A DNA stretch of 64,000 bases. Origin: Thamnaconus septentrionalis (lineage: Eukaryota > Chordata > Actinopteri > Tetraodontiformes > Monacanthidae). The stretch lies in the NCBI GenBank assembly GCA_009823395.1, contig CM020507.1, forward strand, positions 10,902,001-10,966,000, given 5' to 3'. Shown here piece by piece: positions 58,387 through 64,000 of the stretch. Position 1 is the stretch's first letter. Each line of letters starts with the position of its first letter. Under the pieces are notes generated by a model, which worked only from the letters and a program-made list of their open reading frames with translations, ran no database searches and was not told the origin of the DNA. A program made the position numbers and the translations under genes.

Positions 58387-60003
58387 ACTTGATTTCAGTT
58401 ATTAATAAAGGTAGTTACAAAGTTTTTTAACAGTCACAATCTTCACATAACCACTAATCAACACAGTTAGTTGTGTTAAAAGATGGTACAAGCAGTAAAG
58501 GCACTAGCATAGCTTTCCAGTTCCTCATGCACCAACCTGTGGTGGAGGGTGGAGTAGTACCGACACCAACAACCACAAATTTATGCCTGATTATTGCAGC
58601 ACAATACACATCCAGTGTGACGGCTGCTCCGGCTGCTCCGGCTGCTCGGTGTCCAGCTGCATTTCAAATGCATGCAGTGCGACTTGGCTCACGCTGTCGG
58701 TTGGCCCGGAGTTGCTTTGTGGCCATTTTTTTTGTGGAAATGTGAAACGTGGGTCCTGGGAAGAGCTGCTTGAGCGTGACAGCCTCTCCAGCGCCGGCCT
58801 GTCTCCAGGCGGCGCACCGATGTCCGTGGAAGCCTTCCCGACTTGATAGCTACTCTTTGTTCTGCCGCTCCTTCAGAGGAGCCACTTCTCTGACAAATCC
58901 ATCTCTGCGCGGAGACAAGATAAGTAGAAAAAACGAGCTCAAGGACTCATGGAAAGGAGGTTGGGCACTGGTCAGTCAGTCGACTTGTCAGGCACGTCGT
59001 CCAGTGATTAAAATAGCACGTTTTGCAACAGCGGCGGCGGAAGAAGCAGCAGCGTGGCCATGCGAAGCCCCTGGTCGATAGCACTCCATCGCAGAGGAAT
59101 ATGAAAAGTATTGATCTGCTTTTTACCTTCGGACAGCTCTGTGCACAGAGCCTGTGATGTTTCTGTGGCCGGCCTTCAAAGTCGATACGCTTCTCCCGAC
59201 ATCACTCCCACTTGTAAAGAGAAGGAAAAGAGATGGAAGAAGAGGTTTCTGTCATGCAAGACAGGCGGCCGCGTTGTGCTGTGAGCTGCGCGTCGGCAAG
59301 GTCAGGGCGCTTGTTTTTGTTTGCTGCCACACGGGTCGGACGCAGCGAAGAAGAAGGGATTATGGGTGATGGGGTCAGATGGAGAGAGGTTACAGCCGGA
59401 GAGAGTCGGTCTGCGTCACAGTGGAGGAGGGTCGGTCGAGGCTGCCAACCCCAGATCCCCGCACAAGCGCACGAGGATCACTGCGTATAAATTAGAAAAG
59501 CAAGACTGATGAAAATTGTGCAGGGTTTGTTTGGTTTTTTTTCTGCTTCACAATTGTAAATGAGCGAAGCACTTCAAAAAGAAGATAGTCGGAGAAAGAA
59601 GCAAAAAAAAAAGGAAGAAGAAAAAAACAGATGCACTGTGAGAGAGGCAGCCCCCAGAGAGAGACCCACTGAGAGGAAGACACTCGGGACAATCTGCAGT
59701 GCTAAAGCTTGCTGATCCCGGATCAGAGCAGAGGGAAGGTCTGAAGGGAGCAATGCGGAGAAGGAGAAGCGCAGAGAAAACAACGGAATAATGGATCACG
59801 GGCAGCCCCCAAGATCAGACAGAGCTCCTCTCACCCAGATACAAACACAGACAGACACAGAGGGAAATAAAAGTCAAGTGGGTTTAGCTCGTCCAGGCTC
59901 TTCCTGGAAATTCTCAGAGTTCTCCCGAAGTGAAGAAAGAAAACACACATTCAAACGTATGTGAGGGATATTGGCATGAGTTGTGCACTGAAAAAACAAT
60001 CAG
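58386..60003. other. intergenic region, no gene seen
   Basis: Unique DNA with a small GGCTGCTCC triplication (58621-58650) and purine-rich sequence at 59570-59790. No exon was recognised. Confidence 0.6.
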
Positions 60004-60181
<178 letters not shown>

Positions 60182-62780
60182 ATTTATAGTAAAACATTTT
60201 TGAGATCACGTTTTCTATTTCACCTAATAATTATTATATTATTATAATAGAGTAACTGGATAACACATTTTTTTCCTAATGAACCAGCAGTTCTAAACAA
60301 AACACATCTGCTCTTGTGAGTCACATTTCAAAAATAATGCGGGCAAAAGACCAAAACTCTTGCATAAATGAACATGAGGGAGAAGATTTGCTGTTGTCTC
60401 AGTTGCTACAATAGTCAACACCAGACACAAGCTTCACACCGTGTGAGAAGAGAGAGCGAGGCAGCACCGACGCCGACTGGGCCGGGAGCGGAGCGAGTCG
60501 ACGCGGCGGCGCGGCTGGAAAATGTGAGACGTCCGCTGTGATCAGTGAGGAGGTGTGACTCGGCGCCCCCTCCGGGTGGCTGGATTAACCACCGGCCGCA
60601 GGAGCGTCGATGTTATTGAACTGACAGGCTGATGAATGGAGTCCTCACCGAGGGGGTGAGAGTGTGCTGCTAGAGCTGGTTAGCGTTTCCACAGGCCGAG
60701 ACGCGTTCAAAAAAAAAAAAATCCAGAGTGGCTGGCAATTAGCCTTGGAAGCCAACCGCCGCTTTTGTCCCTCTCCGTTCCCTTTGATTATTTTGGTGGG
60801 GAAAGTCAAAATTTGCATGATTAATGGGAAACGCGCCCGCCGGCTAGAAACTCCAACCCGCCTCAGTTAAGAGTAATTAATCCATAATGGAAAAGGTTAA
60901 CCTGCTGCCAGATGTGTGTGTCAACAGGACCGTTTTGGAGCTCGCCATCGATTAAAAGCCGACGTGTGAGCCGGCCAATGACGGCCTCCCTCTAAACCAG
61001 AGCTACAAGGCGGTCGCTGTGTTTTCAGGAGGCTGTATTTGGATGCGAGCAATGTTTCCGCAGCGTCGCTGATCCCCGGCCGGCACAGAGTGATGGGAAA
61101 TGATCAAATATTTCATCCTGCGGACCCTGTTCAGAGTCAGTCAGACAATCAAGGCCTCTCACTGAGTGCCCAGTCAGTGTAATGTGCTGAATTCATTTAG
61201 TTCTGTTAGTAAAATATTTCAATCGGGGAAGTTTGTAATGAAGCTAAAACGCTCAGATGGTGCCTATTAGCAGTGTTAGAACCTATTTAACCGACGCTCT
61301 GGGTTATTATTGAATCACTTTTTAAATATCAGCCTCTGCCTCATGACACGCAGAACAATTTCCCCACTTGGCCGCTTCAAGAGCCTCCGGAGCCGAGCAA
61401 AGAGGACCTCCAAGTTCCAGATGCTTCTCCACTCTGTTCACTCTCTGTTTATTTTCTATCTGACTCGCTCTGCGATATGCTGGTCACTCAAACACAGCAC
61501 CAACAATCAAGAAGGCAAAGTGCTTCATGTCTTGTGATTCCTGAGGATGTCGTTTCTCTTTCCTGAGGTCGGCGGGTTTTATCAGGCTCATGTTTCACGT
61601 CTCTGCCGGTCGGAGATCCGCAAGACGCCTCCGTCAGCTGAACTCCACCTGTCACTCCACATTCAGATAAAGCCCCCCACCCACCCTGACCACAGCTGAC
61701 CTGGATCCTCCCGAGTTACAGACAGCAAATCTTCAAACCACCAGCGTGACACACATCTGGACACGTCATACCTGCTCTCCTCCGTACGGGAAAAGTCAGA
61801 GCTGAAGAAAAAATTAAAAAAAGGCCACGGATGTGTGCGAGCGAGCCAGAGAGATGAGAGGTGATGAAAAGATCCAGGCTGCGTGGAAAAAAAACAAGCA
61901 GCTTAACAACAGCTGGACGGGTTCATCTTCTTTTATGGAAATGATTTGCTTTTTGTCCATCAGGAAAACACAGACCAAACATTCCGGAGAAACGTTAGCT
62001 TGGCTTCCAAACGGGACGGCGGAGCCAATCAGATAGCGCTGATATATTCTGACCGTATTGCTCATATTTCTCCGTTACCTCGTCGTGACCCGGTGGGCCG
62101 GAGCTCCTCGGGTCTGAAGTGAGACGGCTGAGAAAGAGGCTCCGTCTTGTTTGGCTGATTGGGATCTTATTCCGCACAGCAAACACGTACGACGCCGTGG
62201 CCCACCGGGGACAAGTGCACATTTTGACAAATGAGGGGATCAAAAGCGATGAATGCGCCGCATCATTTCATTGCACTGAGGAATTTGCAGAGTGAAAAAT
62301 TAGAGAATAATTTTATAAATGTAAAAAGAATGTAATTAAATTTATCTCGTTGTTGTCTTGATGTTACAATTAGTGTTTTAGTCTGCTGCTTCACCAAGTT
62401 GTTGTATTGTCCTGGAGTGAAATGTTTCATTAAGGCTGACAAAATATTTTGAGACAAAATTATTACCCCCAATTGAGATGTAATTATTCACCACACAATA
62501 ATCGCATTAGAATTTCAAAGTCTTCTATTAGTGTGAATATTTTTAGATCAAATTAGATCATTTTTTGATACAACACTGGCTTTTTTTTCTCAAAGGCAGT
62601 GTCGTATCCCCCTTGCTTTTTTCTTCTTCTAAAAGAAAAAAGGAGGCGGTTGTTAAAAATTAAATAAATGATTTGTAGAAAACTGTCACGCAAAGAAGAA
62701 AAAACAACAACAACTGAGCTCAGAAATGAACTTCCTGCAGCTCAGCTTCAACAATAGGAGGAGTTAGACATGTAGGCGAG
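60182..62780. other. intergenic region, no gene seen
   Basis: Unique DNA with one strong regulatory candidate (60830-61000) and AT-rich sequence at 62280-62700. Open frames are short and unremarkable. Confidence 0.6.
60830..61000. promoter_or_regulatory. candidate conserved non-coding element
   Basis: Repeat-free block containing GAGTAATTAATCCATAATGG, GTTAACCTGCTGCCAGATGTG (E-box CAGATG) and CATCGATTAAAAGCC. The homeobox/E-box combination and absence of coding signal suggest an enhancer. Untested. Confidence 0.36.
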
Positions 62781-63470
62781 ACGGGTCACGCGGCGCCTAT
62801 AGGCACAGACGCTGGGTGACACGCACGCCCTCAGTCTGCCACTGAGCTGGTGCCAGCGCATTGTTCGCCGTGTTTTGTTTAGTTATGATTTCATTGGAGA
62901 GACGTGCCGGAGCTCCATGTAGCAAAAAAAAAAACAACACACGGCGACGCTGCTGAAGCTCGGCGGGAGTAGCGAACGGGGGCGGGGGGGGTGGAGGGAG
63001 GAGGGGGTAACGTGATCAGGACCAACTGCAATAAAGCTGCACGGCTGCAGAGTTGCACGTCGTGGCCCGGCAGAGTGGCGCACGAAACTCGAAGCTTATT
63101 GAAAAAGTGTCAAACTTTTTCTGCGCAGACACGGCGCTCACTCAGTCAACTGGGCTTTTCCACAATTCCCTCCAGCTGGGAAGCTGGGAAGCTGGGAGCT
63201 GGGAGCTGGGAACGGAGGAGGAAGAAGGGGGGGGGCGGTCCAAGCGAAAGAAAAAAGGCAGCACATTCCTGACAAACTTTTTGTGGAAGTGACCCTGAGC
63301 GAGGCAATTAACACCCGGCGGCTGGTGCAGGGCGAGGGCGGAGGACCAGGCGGAGGAGTCGTACGGGCCAAGGTGCAAACGAGCTGGAGCCGGCGTGAGC
63401 GAGGCGGCCGCTGTCCCCGCCGTGCCGACCGAGTAACACGAAGAAAAATAAACCCAAACTATGTAAGGAG
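62780..63470. promoter_or_regulatory. CpG-rich segment near right edge, possible CpG island
   Basis: CpG and GC content rise over about 700 bp, including a G-rich run near 62980-63008 and a GGGAGCT minisatellite at 63176-63210. Such segments often mark promoters, so a neighbouring gene could start here or just beyond the window. No coding exon or clear TATA/initiator arrangement was found. Confidence 0.35.
63176..63210. repeat. GGGA(A)GCT short minisatellite
   Basis: Five imperfect copies of a 7-8 base GGGAGCT/GGGAAGCT unit. Confidence 0.8.
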
Positions 63471-64000
63471 AAGCACTGTAATTCCCGATTCCACTGACGC
63501 AGCAGGGAGTGTTTTCTTGGGCTGCGTCCTTCGCAAGAAAAAAAAAATTCACCCCCTTCAGTTTGTTAAAAAAAAAAACACACACACGCACACATAATAT
63601 TCTCTGCGCTCTCCTCTCGCTCTGCTGTAACTGTCACTTCTCCCGGCTTCCCGCGCCCACCGGGCACATTAGGCCCTTCGGTCCAGTAACGTTCAGAACA
63701 CAAACCATAAAGGAGCGTTGTAATGCGCCTCGGCCTCATTATAAGCCGGGTCAGCGCGCGGAGACGTGCGGGAGGAGCGAGAGCTCCGCCGCCTCGGACG
63801 GCTTGTTAATTCAACACCTCTCTCATTCCGAGACGCCGTTTGTGCAGCTGGGCTTTTTTGACGGCGGTTCAAACCATACACCCCGACGCCACGCACGCAC
63901 GCTCTCTCGCTCGCTCGCGCGCACGTTCTCGCCAAAGCCAACCAGGCCCCCGGCTCTGACATCACTCTGCACGCCAGTCCCTGCCCAACTTTAAGGCTCC
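63471..64000. other. intergenic region at right edge, no gene seen
   Basis: Sequence with A runs (63538-63547, 63570-63579), CA steps, CTCG repeats at about 63900-63925, and moderate CpG content. Frames on both strands are arginine- or serine-rich by composition and show no domain. Confidence 0.55.

Overview
The window looks like non-coding DNA from a teleost fish. Support comes from dense CA/TG, GATA/GACA and GA microsatellites, tRNA-derived SINE and hAT-type MITE remnants with familiar fish termini, and one vertebrate coding exon. Only one protein-coding feature is supported: the first coding exon of ephrin-A5 (efna5) on the minus strand at 5872-5996, with an intact donor site just below it. 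Nearly all other open frames are short, low-complexity, start at non-ATG codons, or are read-throughs of simple repeats.

Layout: 1-5871 is the 5' part of efna5 intron 1. 5872-5996 is exon 1 (signal peptide and start of the ephrin domain). 5997 to about 7560 is a CpG-rich leader/promoter region crowded with triplet repeats. From about 7.6 kb to the right edge is upstream intergenic DNA, a gene-poor stretch of about 56 kb. It mixes unique, TAAT-rich, coding-free blocks, which are plausible developmental enhancers (conservation untested), with microsatellites and degraded transposons.

The most unusual structure is a 3.4-kb tandem array at about 12.23-15.66 kb. It has 18 units, mostly 194-195 bp, and most carry three consecutive CCCTAA telomere-type hexamers. 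It is therefore an interstitial, telomere-like satellite roughly 5 kb upstream of the probable efna5 promoter. It has internal higher-order structure and ends in a small inverted piece of its own unit. Other notable items are two GATA/GACA (Bkm-like) arrays, a 16-copy CAG and a 15-copy CTG tract, a perfect 14-bp hairpin at 52.75 kb, a G-rich minisatellite, a hAT-like MITE sitting between TG repeats, a LINE polymerase fragment at 41.25 kb, and CpG-rich islands near 46 kb and at the right edge.

There is no operon-like gene cooperation here. The biology is one axon-guidance ligand gene and its probable cis-regulatory neighbourhood. I found no CRISPR array, rRNA, functional tRNA, or virus-like gene.
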